Positions 23,434-33,911 of a stretch of 43,096 nt of DNA are shown here, piece after piece; the first letter of the stretch is position 1; every line of letters begins with the position of its first letter. Position numbers and translations under genes: made by a program. This stretch comes from Bordetella parapertussis. Its GTDB lineage: Bacteria > Pseudomonadota > Gammaproteobacteria > Burkholderiales > SG8-41. The notes beneath the pieces were generated by a model. The model was not told the origin of the DNA and searched no databases. It saw only the letters and a list, made by a program, of their open reading frames with translations. The stretch covers positions 1 through 43,096 of the forward strand of contig CAMDLH010000033.1 in assembly GCA_945901405.1 (NCBI GenBank), written 5' to 3'.

Positions 23434-24921
23434 ATGACTCAACCCGCCAATCTTATATTTTTCCAGTCCGACAATCACAACCGCGCGATCACTGGCTGCT
23501 ACGGCCACGCATACGTGAAAACGTCCAACATCGACCGCATCGCCAATGCCGGCGCGCGCTTCGAGAATTCGTACAGCGCGAGCGCGCTGTGCTGCCCCGC
23601 GCGCGCGGCGATTGCCACCGGGCGCTATCCGCATCAAACCGGCTTCTGGGATAACGCGATTGCCTACGACGGCAGCGTGCCCTCCTGGCATCACCGGCTG
23701 CGCGAGCAGGGGCACACGGTGGTTGCCGTCGGCAAGCTGCACTATCGCTCGGCCGACAACGATAACGGCTTCACCGAGGAAATCGAACCCATGCATTTGC
23801 ACGATGGCAAGGGCGCGATCAAGAATTTGCTGCGCGGCTTTGACACCGAGCCGGCCAAGGACGACGGCAGTTTCTGGAAGCTCTACATGCAGCGCTCCGG
23901 CTTGGGTGAAACGCATTATCAGGAATACGACCGGCGCATCACCGCGAAATCCATCGAGTGGTTAAAGTGCCACAAGCGCAACGGCGCCAAACCGTGGGTG
24001 CTGTATGTGTCTTACATCAGCCCGCATCCGCCGTTCACCGTGCCGCAACGGCTCTTTGATCTGTATCCCGAAAAAGACATGCCGCTTCCCGCGGGCTTTC
24101 GCCCCGGCGAGCGCAGCGAACATCCGGCCACGCAATATCTGCGGCACATGGACGGCATGCTCGACATGACCGACGAAACAGCGCTGCGGCGCATTGCCGC
24201 GGGTTACTTTGGTCTCATCACGCACATGGATGAACAAATCGGCGCGGTGCTGAAGGCCGCCGAGGAATTTGGCCTGCTCGCCAATACGCGCATTGCTTAC
24301 ACCAGCGATCATGGCGAGTTGTTCGGTTCGCAGGGCCTCTTCGGCAAAAAGAATCTCTACGAAGGCGGCATCGGCGTGCCGCTGGCGATCTGCGGCCCCG
24401 GCGTGCCGCAAGGAAAGGTATCGAAGCAGATTGTTTCGCACGTGGATTTGTTTCCCACCATTGTCGAAGGCGCGGGTGCGCGCATGGCGCGCGCCGACGA
24501 TGATCTGAAAGGCGTATCGCTGTGGCCCGCGATCAGTGGTGTTGACGCCACGCGCCTGGGCTTCGCCGAATATCATGCCCAAGCCTCCAGGGCCGCCGCG
24601 TATGCGCTACGCGAGGGCGGCATGAAACTCATTTATCACGTGGGTATGCCGGCGCAATTGTTCGATCTTAAAAACGATCCCGACGAGCTGAAGGATTTGT
24701 CTCGAACCGAACCCGCGGCCGTTGCCGCGCTCGAAGCAAAACTGCGCGCGATCTGCGATCCCGAAGCCACCGACGCGCGCGCCAAGGCCGATCAGCGCAA
24801 GTGGGTGGAATACTGGGGCGGGCGCGAAAAGGTTGCCGGCAGTTCGCAGATTTTGTTCACCCCGCCGCCGGGGGTGTCGAAAGAGGAAGCCTGGGCGATA
24901 CCTGGCCCCCAAGCCGCATGA
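23434..24921 (+). CDS. Cytoplasmic sulfatase/phosphonate hydrolase-type enzyme 2
   Basis: 495 residues, clearly a relative of the first sulfatase. D13 is in FFQSDNHN, and the formylglycine motif is C53-C-P-A-R followed by AAIATGRY. HRLREQGHTVVAVGKLHYRS and TSDHGELFGSQGLFGKKNLY carry the other active-site residues. The paired Cys53-Cys54 is allowed by the C-x-P-x-R rule. No signal peptide is present. The start at 23434 (ATG) is chosen over the TTG at 23425, which overlaps the receptor stop. Its own stop overlaps the oxyR start (ATGA). Two related hydrolases may split two bonds or stereoisomers of one imported compound, which is inference. Confidence 0.87.
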   Translation: MTQPANLIFFQSDNHNRAITGCYGHAYVKTSNIDRIANAGARFENSYSASALCCPARAAIATGRYPHQTGFWDNAIAYDGSVPSWHHRLREQGHTVVAVGKLHYRSADNDNGFTEEIEPMHLHDGKGAIKNLLRGFDTEPAKDDGSFWKLYMQRSGLGETHYQEYDRRITAKSIEWLKCHKRNGAKPWVLYVSYISPHPPFTVPQRLFDLYPEKDMPLPAGFRPGERSEHPATQYLRHMDGMLDMTDETALRRIAAGYFGLITHMDEQIGAVLKAAEEFGLLANTRIAYTSDHGELFGSQGLFGKKNLYEGGIGVPLAICGPGVPQGKVSKQIVSHVDLFPTIVEGAGARMARADDDLKGVSLWPAISGVDATRLGFAEYHAQASRAAAYALREGGMKLIYHVGMPAQLFDLKNDPDELKDLSRTEPAAVAALEAKLRAICDPEATDARAKADQRKWVEYWGGREKVAGSSQILFTPPPGVSKEEAWAIPGPQAA

Positions 24922-25859
24922 CCCTCACCGAACTACGCTACATCGTCGCCGTCGCGCGCGAAAAACATTTCGGCCGCGCGGCGGAGAAATGCTTCGTCAG
25001 CCAGCCCACGCTGTCGGTGGCGATCAAAAAGCTGGAAGACGAACTCGGTGTGGCGCTGTTCGAGCGCGGCGCGAATGAAGTGCGTGTCACCGATGTCGGC
25101 AACCGCGTTATCGAGCAGGCGCAGCGCGTGCTCGAGGAAGCCTCCGCCATCAAGCACATCGCCGCCGCCGGCAAGGATGAACTCGCCGGGCCGCTGCGCT
25201 TTGGCGCGATCTACACCGTCGGCCCCTACGTGACGCCGCAGTTGATACCGCTCATCATGAAGCGCGCGCCGAAAATGCCGCTGCTAATACAAGAAAATTA
25301 CACCGCGAAACTCGGCGAGCTGCTGAAAAACGGCGACATCGATTTGATACTGTTGTCCGAACCGTTTAACGAACCGGGCATCGTCACGCACGCGATCTAC
25401 GACGAACCGTTTCGCGTGGTAATGCCGGCTACGCATGAGTGGGTGAAAAAATCGCGCATCGCCGCGGCGGACTTGTGCAGCGAAAACCTGCTGCTGCTCT
25501 CCAGTGGCAACTGCTTTCGCGATCAGGTGCTGCAAACCTGCGCGCAGGCAAAACGCGTGGTCAACGCAGGCCTGCAACAAAGCCTGGAAGGCAGCTCGCT
25601 CGAAACCATACGCCAGATGGTCGCCTCGGGCGTCGGTATCACCGTGCTGCCCTCCACCGCCGCCGAGTCGCGCACCGCCGACACCAAGCTCACCGCGATG
25701 AAAAATTTCGCCGCGCCCGAACCGTCGCGCCGTATCGCGTTGGCGTGGCGCAAGAGTTTTCCGCGTCTGCGCGCCGTGCAGGCCGTGCGCGAGGCGCTGC
25801 TGGCTTGCAAGCTGCCGGGGGTGACACTACTGCCCTCGGCCAAGCCCATCGAGCACTGA
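24918..25859 (+). CDS. oxyR: OxyR peroxide-sensing LysR regulator
   Basis: 313 residues. The LysR helix-turn-helix (MTLTELRYIVAVAREKHFGR, then FVSQPTLSVAIKKLEDELG) is of the OxyR type. Redox cysteines are Cys199 and Cys208 in SSGNCFRDQVLQTC, the same numbers as in Escherichia coli OxyR, and the EGSSLETIRQMVASGVGITV segment is conserved. It should form a disulfide with peroxide and activate peroxide-defence genes, several of which lie 1 kb downstream. Unexpectedly it is the last gene of the sulfatase operon, joined by ATGA, rather than having its own promoter beside katG. The longer in-frame reading from 24801 lies inside the sulfatase gene. Confidence 0.92.
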   Translation: MTLTELRYIVAVAREKHFGRAAEKCFVSQPTLSVAIKKLEDELGVALFERGANEVRVTDVGNRVIEQAQRVLEEASAIKHIAAAGKDELAGPLRFGAIYTVGPYVTPQLIPLIMKRAPKMPLLIQENYTAKLGELLKNGDIDLILLSEPFNEPGIVTHAIYDEPFRVVMPATHEWVKKSRIAAADLCSENLLLLSSGNCFRDQVLQTCAQAKRVVNAGLQQSLEGSSLETIRQMVASGVGITVLPSTAAESRTADTKLTAMKNFAAPEPSRRIALAWRKSFPRLRAVQAVREALLACKLPGVTLLPSAKPIEH

Positions 25860-25865
25860 CGGCGG

Positions 25866-26672
25866 TTATTTTTCCGCCAGTGCCTTGCGCAGATCGCCAG
25901 TCACGCGCGAGCCTTCCGCGAGGATGAAGGCGATATCGCTGTTGGTGGTGAGAAAACGCGCGCCCTTGCGGATGAATTCCATCTGCCGAGGAATGTTACG
26001 GTCACCGCCCACGCCGGCGACCTTGCCGTGTTTGTTGCACGCGGCAAACACCTTGTCGAGCGCGGCCAAGTGCTCGGGCGTGCCGTAAGCGCCGGGGATG
26101 CCCATCGAGGTCAGTAAATCGTTGGAACCAACATGCACCACATCCACGCCCGGCACGGCGGCAATCGCATCAACGTTGGCGAGCGCCTCCGGCGTTTCGA
26201 TCATGCACACCACCAGAGTATTGTCGTCGAGCGCGCGCACCGCATCCCCGGTTGAAATCGCCGCGTAGTTGAACACCGCAAAGCCGCCCGCCACCGAGCG
26301 CCGGCCGAGCGGCGGATACTTGGCGCGATCCACCGCGCGCTTGGCTTCCGCCGCCGTATTCACGTCCGGAAACACGATGCCCATGATTCCATTGTCGAGC
26401 AGCACCGCGGTGTCCTGATCGTCGCAACCGCGCACGCGCGCGAGCGGCGCGATGCCGCACGCGAGCGCACCCTGCGCGATGTGGCCTATGGTCTCGAGGT
26501 TGTAGAGCGCGTGCTGCGCGTCGACGAACACAAAATCGTGGCCAGTGGCCTTCGCCAGCCGCGCGACTTCTCCCGAACGCCCCAGGCGCGCGAGCATGCC
26601 GAGCGCGGGCCTGCCAGCCTTGAAACATTCCTTCACGGGGTTGGGTAGCGATAGCGGTAAGGGTGCCGCCAT
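25866..26672 (-). CDS. HpcH/HpaI-family class II aldolase
   Basis: 268 residues. The catalytic His54 lies in FVFVDAQHALYNLETIG, the pyruvate/metal segment is VVCMIETPEALANVDAIAAV, and VDVVHVGSNDLLTSMGIPG follows. The family splits 4-hydroxy-2-oxo acids such as 4-hydroxy-2-oxoheptanedioate into pyruvate or a related keto acid and an aldehyde. The usual EH pair reads QH here, so the substrate may differ. The start at 26672 is used. The reading to 26744 adds residues with no similarity. It converges on oxyR with a six-base gap and diverges from the rubrerythrin operon. Confidence 0.85.
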   Translation of the reverse strand: MAAPLPLSLPNPVKECFKAGRPALGMLARLGRSGEVARLAKATGHDFVFVDAQHALYNLETIGHIAQGALACGIAPLARVRGCDDQDTAVLLDNGIMGIVFPDVNTAAEAKRAVDRAKYPPLGRRSVAGGFAVFNYAAISTGDAVRALDDNTLVVCMIETPEALANVDAIAAVPGVDVVHVGSNDLLTSMGIPGAYGTPEHLAALDKVFAACNKHGKVAGVGGDRNIPRQMEFIRKGARFLTTNSDIAFILAEGSRVTGDLRKALAEK

Positions 26673-26769
26673 GGTGTGTGCTCCAGTGGTTGTGAATTTG
26701 GCCAACAGTGTAATGCGGCGCGCGCGGCGGCGCCAGCACTGCACGCGGGTAGTGTACGCGGGCAGTGTA

Positions 26770-26816
26770 ATAGCCAGTGACTATCAATCCAATCATAACA
26801 ATCAATTGGATTGATA
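26770..26816 (+). promoter_or_regulatory. Large inverted repeat, candidate OxyR site, and promoter of the peroxide operon
   Basis: TATCAATCCAAT (26782-26793) and ATTGGATTGATA (26805-26816) are perfect 12-bp arms around 11 bases. An ATAG-N7-CTAT half-site (26770-26784) overlaps the left arm. A further N7 leads to ATCA-N7-CAAT, a weaker second half, so the four-part OxyR spacing is kept. TTGGAT (26806) and CAAAAT (26830) could be -35 and -10 boxes. It stands 70 bases before the rubrerythrin ATG. Confidence 0.6.
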
Positions 26817-26885
26817 CATCGATCATCCGCAAAATGCGTCTCAAGCGTGAATGACACGCTCAACCCGAGAAACAAGAAGACGCAG

Positions 26886-27356
26886 ATGAAACCCGAATCA
26901 ATCACCGTCAAAAACATCGAAGCTGCCTTCGCTGGCGAGTCGATGGCCCATATCAAGTACCGCTACTTTGCCAAAATTGCCCGCGCGCACGGCGACATCG
27001 AGACCGCCAAGGTGTTTGAAGTCACCGCCGCGCAGGAAGTGGAACACGCCTTCGGTCACCTCGACCTGCTCTACCCGCCGCGCGAACTCACGCCTGCAAA
27101 AGCGCTGGAAATGGCGATTGCCGGCGAGACCCACGAATACACCGAGATGTATCCGAACTTCCGCCATCTCGCCGAAGAGGAAGGCAATGCCGCGGCAGTG
27201 AAGGAGATGGACGCGCAAATCGAGGAATCCGAAGAGCACGCCGCGCGCTTCCGGCAAACCCTCGCCAAGGCGGCCAAGCGCTTTGCCGCGCTGGCGAAAG
27301 TGGAAGAACGTCACGCCCACCATTACAAGGCGACGCTGGCGAAAGTGCGCTGTTGA
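26886..27356 (+). CDS. Rubrerythrin without rubredoxin domain
   Basis: 156 residues forming a ferritin-like four-helix bundle with two halves of diiron ligands: [20 protein letters not shown] (14-33), [32 protein letters not shown] and [14 protein letters not shown]. It reduces hydrogen peroxide to water using electrons from rubredoxin. The C-terminal rubredoxin domain of classical rubrerythrin is absent. It stops soon after [15 protein letters not shown], and a separate rubredoxin gene follows 35 bases later, so the two parts are split. The ATG at 26886 is used. Upstream in-frame starts lie in the operator region. Confidence 0.88.
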   Translation: MKPESITVKNIEAAFAGESMAHIKYRYFAKIARAHGDIETAKVFEVTAAQEVEHAFGHLDLLYPPRELTPAKALEMAIAGETHEYTEMYPNFRHLAEEEGNAAAVKEMDAQIEESEEHAARFRQTLAKAAKRFAALAKVEERHAHHYKATLAKVRC

Positions 27357-27391
27357 TTGACCCCCGATCGATTTATTACAAGGAGACTGAT

Positions 27392-27562
27392 ATGAAGCAA
27401 TGGCAATGTGTGGTGTGCGGTTACATGTACGACGAAGCCGCCGGCGACCTGGAGCACGGCATCGCGGCGGGCACGCGCTGGGCTGATGTACCATCGGACT
27501 GGGCCTGCCCCGAATGCGGCATCGCAAAAGTAGACTTCGAGATGGTGTTGCTGGTAGCGTAA
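27392..27562 (+). CDS. Rubredoxin
   Basis: 56 residues holding one Fe(SCys)4 site: Cys6/Cys9 ([10 protein letters not shown]) and Cys39/Cys42 ([12 protein letters not shown]), with Trp37 and the [15 protein letters not shown] loop. It carries single electrons in the cytoplasm. Between a rubrerythrin and, further on, a rubredoxin reductase, its partner roles are clear. AAGGAG lies seven bases before the ATG at 27392. The longer in-frame reading from 27353 overlaps the rubrerythrin stop and that ribosome binding site. Confidence 0.93.
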   Translation: MKQWQCVVCGYMYDEAAGDLEHGIAAGTRWADVPSDWACPECGIAKVDFEMVLLVA

Positions 27563-27600
27563 TACCCCCTTATTTTCAATCCACTGCAACGGAGAACATC

Positions 27601-28074
27601 ATGAGCAAAATCGATATCGGCATCAAGGACAAGGATCGCAGAGTCATCGCGGACGGACTCTCGCGCCTGCTCGCGGATACTTATACGCTATACCTCAAGA
27701 CCCACAACTTCCACTGGAACGTGACGGGACCGATGTTTCAGACGCTGCACCTGATGTTCGAGACGCAGTACAACGAATTGGCGCTCGCCGTGGACCTGGT
27801 GGCCGAGCGCATTCGAGCGCTGGGCTACCCGGCGCCGGGCACCTACGCGCAGTACGCGAAGCTCTCCTCGATCAAGGAGACCGCCGGCGTGCCCAAGGCC
27901 ACGGACATGATTGCGTTGCTGGTCGAAGGCCAGGAGGCCGTGGTGCGCACCGCGCGCTCGATCTTCCCGTTGGTGGAAAAAGTCAACGACGAGCCGACAG
28001 CAGACTTGCTGACCCAACGCATGCAGGTTCACGAGAAAACCGCATGGATGCTCAGGAGTTTGCTGGAAAAGTAA
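27601..28074 (+). CDS. dps: Dps-family DNA-binding ferritin
   Basis: 157 residues of the Dps type. The inter-subunit ferroxidase ligands are in [20 protein letters not shown] and FETQYNELA, with a lysine-containing N-terminus ([20 protein letters not shown]). Twelve copies form a hollow shell that oxidises Fe(II) with peroxide and stores it, protecting DNA. The start at 27601 is preferred (CGGAGAA upstream). The reading from 27514 lies inside the rubredoxin gene. It lies 38 bases after rubredoxin and is likely in the same transcript. Confidence 0.9.
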   Translation: MSKIDIGIKDKDRRVIADGLSRLLADTYTLYLKTHNFHWNVTGPMFQTLHLMFETQYNELALAVDLVAERIRALGYPAPGTYAQYAKLSSIKETAGVPKATDMIALLVEGQEAVVRTARSIFPLVEKVNDEPTADLLTQRMQVHEKTAWMLRSLLEK

Positions 28075-28082
28075 ATAGGTAA

Positions 28083-30359
<2,277 letters not shown>

Positions 30360-30602
30360 GTGATCTCGGAATAGCCGCGGGTGTATACGCGTTCCATGCG
30401 GCTGGTTCATCCCTGAGTACGCGTGCGGCTGCCCTGCACATCCAATGCATGGCTGCTGCGTTCGCTGCCGCGGAAATAGCGGGATAACAGGGCAACGTAC
30501 GCCGTGCGCGATAGCGCCCGCGCGCATGGCGCACGCTGCCTACTTCTTCCCATGGCCGCAGTCTGTTAGGATGCGTCCCTTGTTTTCACTCAACAATTCA
30601 GC

Positions 30603-31748
30603 ATGAATCCAATCGTTATCGTCGGCAGCGGCCTCGCGGGCTACGGCGTCGCCAAGGAACTTCGCAAGCTCGACAAGAACACGCCGCTTGTCATCATCAC
30701 CGCCGACGGCGGCGAATCGTATTCCAAACCGATGTTGTCCAACGCGCTTGCCTCGAAAAAGGCGCCCGCCGCGCTGGCGATGGCGCAGGCGGCACAGATG
30801 GAGACTCAACTTCCGGCAATGATACGCACACGCACGTGCGTTGCCGCGATTGCGCCTGATCGCCACGAAATCACTACTGGCGATGAAACGCTCGCGTATT
30901 CCAAACTCGTGCTCGCGCTGGGCGCGGAACAAATACGCCTGCCGATCACCGGCAATGGCGCCGATGCCGTGCTGACCGTCAACGATCTTGACGATTACGC
31001 GACATTCCGCGCCGCGATTGAAGGCGGCAAGAGTGTCGCCATCATCGGCGCGGGATTGATCGGCAGCGAATTCGCCAATGACCTCGCCGCGACAGGGCAC
31101 AAGGTTGACGTGATCGACATCGCAGCCCTGCCGCTGGGGCGGCTATTGCCGCCCGAAGGCGGCACACTGCTGAAGGACAAACTCGCGGCACTCGGAACGC
31201 GCTGGCATTTCGGCACGGGCGTGCAATCCATCGAGCGTGAGGGTGCGGCGTACAAGATTGCGCTCGCCAATGGCGAAACGATTCACGCAGACGTGGTGCT
31301 GTCGGCGGTCGGCCTCAAGCCCAGAATGGATCTCGCGCGCGCGGCCTGCCTCACGGTGAATCGCGGCATCGTCGTCAACCGCCAATTGCAAACCAGCGCC
31401 GCCGATGTCTACGCGCTCGGCGACTGCATCGAAATCGAAGGCCTGGTGCTGCCCTTCATCATGCCCATCATGCACGCCGCGCGCGCACTCGGCCCCACTC
31501 TCGCGGGCACGCCCACCGAGGTGAAGTACCCCGCGATGCCGGTGCTGGTGAAAACTCCCGCATGCCCGACCATCGTGTCGCCACCCGCACCGGGTGCCGT
31601 GGGTGTATGGAAAGTCGAGCAAACCGAAGGCGGCGTTAAGTCACTGTTTGTCGATGCGTCAGGGAAGCTGCTGGGTTTTGCGTTGAACGGCGCGGCGACC
31701 GCGGAAAGAGCGAAGCTGTTGCCGTTGTTGCCGGCGGTATTGGGGTAA
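30603..31748 (+). CDS. Rubredoxin-NAD(+) reductase (FAD-dependent)
   Basis: 381 residues of the pyridine nucleotide-disulfide reductase type, without redox-active cysteines. The FAD motif VIVGSGLAGYGVAKEL is at 5-20, the NAD(P)H motif VAIIGAGLIGSEFANDLA at 145-162, and VYALGDC near residue 275. The length and the TADGGESYSKPMLSNAL segment fit the Pseudomonas rubredoxin reductase type. It would pass electrons from NAD(P)H to the rubredoxin encoded 3 kb upstream and so to rubrerythrin. It follows katG after 243 bases, a gap in which I saw no other gene, so it may have its own promoter. The ribosome binding site is weak. Confidence 0.85.
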   Translation: MNPIVIVGSGLAGYGVAKELRKLDKNTPLVIITADGGESYSKPMLSNALASKKAPAALAMAQAAQMETQLPAMIRTRTCVAAIAPDRHEITTGDETLAYSKLVLALGAEQIRLPITGNGADAVLTVNDLDDYATFRAAIEGGKSVAIIGAGLIGSEFANDLAATGHKVDVIDIAALPLGRLLPPEGGTLLKDKLAALGTRWHFGTGVQSIEREGAAYKIALANGETIHADVVLSAVGLKPRMDLARAACLTVNRGIVVNRQLQTSAADVYALGDCIEIEGLVLPFIMPIMHAARALGPTLAGTPTEVKYPAMPVLVKTPACPTIVSPPAPGAVGVWKVEQTEGGVKSLFVDASGKLLGFALNGAATAERAKLLPLLPAVLG

Positions 31749-31757
31749 ACACTTTCA

Positions 31758-31877
31758 GTAGGATGGATGCAGCGTAGCAAAACCCATCACAGCGGTAACG
31801 CCTCACCCGGCTGCATCATTTCCACCGAACACCGGCGCGGCATGGACTTGGGTTGTGATGGGCTTCACCCATCCTAC
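31758..31877. repeat. GTAGGATGG-type inverted repeat element, copy A
   Basis: Outer arms GTAGGATGG (31758-31766) and CCATCCTAC (31869-31877) and inner arms CCCATCACA (31783-31791) and TGTGATGGG (31854-31862) are all perfect. The 120-bp element fills the gap between the convergent reductase gene and the unknown gene ending at 31882. Confidence 0.7.
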
Positions 31878-31881
31878 ATGA

Positions 31882-32736
31882 CTATTCGCGTTGGTCGCGT
31901 AGCCAACACCGCCGCACCACCTCGTGCACCCACGCATCCTCTTCGCGCAGAGAACTGAACTCATACGCCTGCGTGCCTTCATCGGCTTCCTGCCTCATCT
32001 TGTGCAATCGCGCCGAGCGCACGTTGGCGTCGTGCGCGGTGAAGCCGTATCGCTGGTAACGGTCGGCCTCGATGGCGATTTCCTCGCGCTTGCCACTGGC
32101 GAACCAGATCCACTCGGCGGCGAAGCCTTGCGCGAGTTGTTCGAGTTCGAGATAGATGCCTTGTTCAATCAGCACTGGCGTTGTCATCGCCGATAACGAT
32201 GACGCGCCATCGCGCGCATGTAGCGACCACTCGGCGCTGCCTTCGGTGGCGTAAAAATCCAGCGCGTCGCCCTCGCGCACCACACGGAACAAAGCGTCGC
32301 GTTCATGATCCAGACAGTAGCCCAGCCACTCCTGCATATTCGCGCGATAAAACGTCAGCGCCAGTTCAAGCCTGCCGTTCAGGGCAACGCACACGTGCAC
32401 CGGCGGCCCGGCGTCGATGGCGCGGTCAAGCTTGCCCATGGTTTGTTGGGTCAACTGGCCATTGGCGATGATCGCGGCGCCGCGCGCACCCGCGCCTGCA
32501 TTCACCCACTCGGCGGCAAATTTCAACTCGGGGAATTCAAGCGAGGCCTGTGCGAACGCCGGAAACGGAATGCCGCCGCGCACCTTGAGGTCGTAGCACA
32601 ACTGCGTCTCGGCGTGGTGGTCCACGCACTCACCGTCGATGGCTTGCTCCGCGAGCAGCAGTTTGACGCGCGCATCGCACGCCGTCAGTTGCGCCGCGTC
32701 GCCACTGACCATCACTGTGGCGTGCGTCACTAACAT
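31882..32736 (-). CDS. Unknown soluble protein linked to the SPFH/zinc-ribbon genes
   Basis: 284 residues with no signal peptide or membrane segment. The N-terminus MLVTHATVMVSGDAAQLTAC and a Cys/His-containing stretch DGECVDHHAETQLCYDLKVR are followed by a mixed alpha/beta body with many aromatic residues (AQGFAAEWIWFASGKREEIA) and a basic helix-rich end. I do not recognise a family. It starts 18 bases after the zinc-ribbon gene, and the AT-rich motif provides the sequence around its ATG. No Shine-Dalgarno sequence is visible. The position suggests a partner of the SPFH protein system. Confidence 0.7.
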   Translation of the reverse strand: MLVTHATVMVSGDAAQLTACDARVKLLLAEQAIDGECVDHHAETQLCYDLKVRGGIPFPAFAQASLEFPELKFAAEWVNAGAGARGAAIIANGQLTQQTMGKLDRAIDAGPPVHVCVALNGRLELALTFYRANMQEWLGYCLDHERDALFRVVREGDALDFYATEGSAEWSLHARDGASSLSAMTTPVLIEQGIYLELEQLAQGFAAEWIWFASGKREEIAIEADRYQRYGFTAHDANVRSARLHKMRQEADEGTQAYEFSSLREEDAWVHEVVRRCWLRDQRE

Positions 32737-32749
32737 ATTGTTTTTAAAC
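32731..32749. repeat. AT-rich gene-boundary motif, copy 8
   Basis: TAACATATTGTTTTTAAAC on the plus strand. Read on the minus strand it contains the ATG of the unknown gene (32734-32736). It shares 18 bases with copy 6. Confidence 0.65.
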
Positions 32750-32754
32750 GGTTT

Positions 32755-33909
32755 TTAGCTGAACGCCGCGAGCACAATCATCACGAAGATGAGCACGCCC
32801 AGCACCGCGAAGGCGATTTTCACCCAGCTCTTCGGATATTCGCCCGAGATGCTTCCGGTATAACCGTTCATCACCACCTGATAATTCGTCGTGCCGTAAC
32901 GATAGGTGAGCATCCACAGCGGCGCGAGGATGTGCTTGAAGGTCTGATCGGAGTAACGCGTGTTCACCTGCAAGTTGCGCTGCGTGTCGCCCGGCACCTC
33001 GCGCGAGCACAGTTGCCGCACCTGCTGATCCATTTGCTGGCGCGAGCGTTGCGCGGCGGCGATCAAATCGATCTGATAACGCTCGACCACCCAGCCCGAC
33101 AGATAACCCGCGTCGTACGGCACCAGTTCCTGCGTCGGGTACGGTTCTATCGCGCGCAGATGTTTGGCCTGCACGCCGAGCGATGCCGGCACCAGATCAT
33201 CGTCGAAAAAATTATCCAGGCTGCCGCTTGAATGCTCCCAGCGCGTGCGCTGCACCTGGCGCGTCTGCCGGTTGCCGGAGCTATCGGTGTATTCCTCGGT
33301 CTCGTAATAGTGATAACCTGACTCAGCCGTCCAGTTGGCATACGCCTGCGCGTCGAATGTCCAGTATGGAATGTAGAGCCCCTTCACCGTGTCGGTGAGC
33401 GCGGCTTTCTTCAATTTGTTCGGCGCGAACCAGCGCGTGCCGTACCAGGCGCGGATGCCTTCGCGCGCTTTCGTCTCGGAAATTTTCATCGGCAACAGGC
33501 TGCCGGGTGAAAACGAATCCTTCACCTGCTCATACGGCACCAGGCTGCTTGACCCGCAGAATTCGCAACTCTTGGCCTGGTGCTTCGGATCAAAAACCGA
33601 AATCGCATGGCAGCTTTGACACTTGACCGACGTGCGCACCGCCTGCCAGCCGCGCTGGCTGTCGGGAATGCTGCGCAGCGTCTCGGCGAGATCGAGCTCC
33701 TTGATTTCACTCGCGTCGGTGCTCAGTTCGCCCGGCGCCTCGGTGCCGCAAAAGCCGCACACCAGCGCATGCTTGGTCGGATTCCAAGTCGCCTCCGCGC
33801 CGCACGCGGGGCACGTATGCTTGGCGCGTGCCTTAACTTCCGGCGGCTCCGGCGGCTCCGCCACCGCGGGCGCAGCCTCCGCCGGCCCCTTCCCCCAGGT
33901 TTCCGCCAT
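32755..33909 (-). CDS. Membrane protein with two zinc ribbons
   Basis: 384 residues. After a Pro/Ala/Glu-rich start come two zinc-ribbon pairs, CPACG...CGFCG (about 34-55) and CQSCH...CEFCG (about 98-121). A long soluble middle part (GLYIPYWTFDAQAYANWTAE, later QLCSREVPGD) is followed by one C-terminal membrane helix (VKIAFAVLGVLIFVMIVLAA). Proteins of this kind, often labelled TFIIB-type zinc ribbon-containing, commonly neighbour SPFH/YdjI-like genes. Here the SPFH gene ends two bases upstream. It probably sits in the inner membrane facing the cytoplasm, as a partner of the SPFH protein. The exact function is unknown. Confidence 0.75.
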   Translation of the reverse strand: MAETWGKGPAEAAPAVAEPPEPPEVKARAKHTCPACGAEATWNPTKHALVCGFCGTEAPGELSTDASEIKELDLAETLRSIPDSQRGWQAVRTSVKCQSCHAISVFDPKHQAKSCEFCGSSSLVPYEQVKDSFSPGSLLPMKISETKAREGIRAWYGTRWFAPNKLKKAALTDTVKGLYIPYWTFDAQAYANWTAESGYHYYETEEYTDSSGNRQTRQVQRTRWEHSSGSLDNFFDDDLVPASLGVQAKHLRAIEPYPTQELVPYDAGYLSGWVVERYQIDLIAAAQRSRQQMDQQVRQLCSREVPGDTQRNLQVNTRYSDQTFKHILAPLWMLTYRYGTTNYQVVMNGYTGSISGEYPKSWVKIAFAVLGVLIFVMIVLAAFS

Positions 33910-33911
33910 GC

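Noticed and set aside
24801..24917. Longer N-terminus for OxyR
   Set aside because: It lies wholly within the sulfatase gene in another frame, and MTLTELRYIVAVAR is the standard OxyR start.
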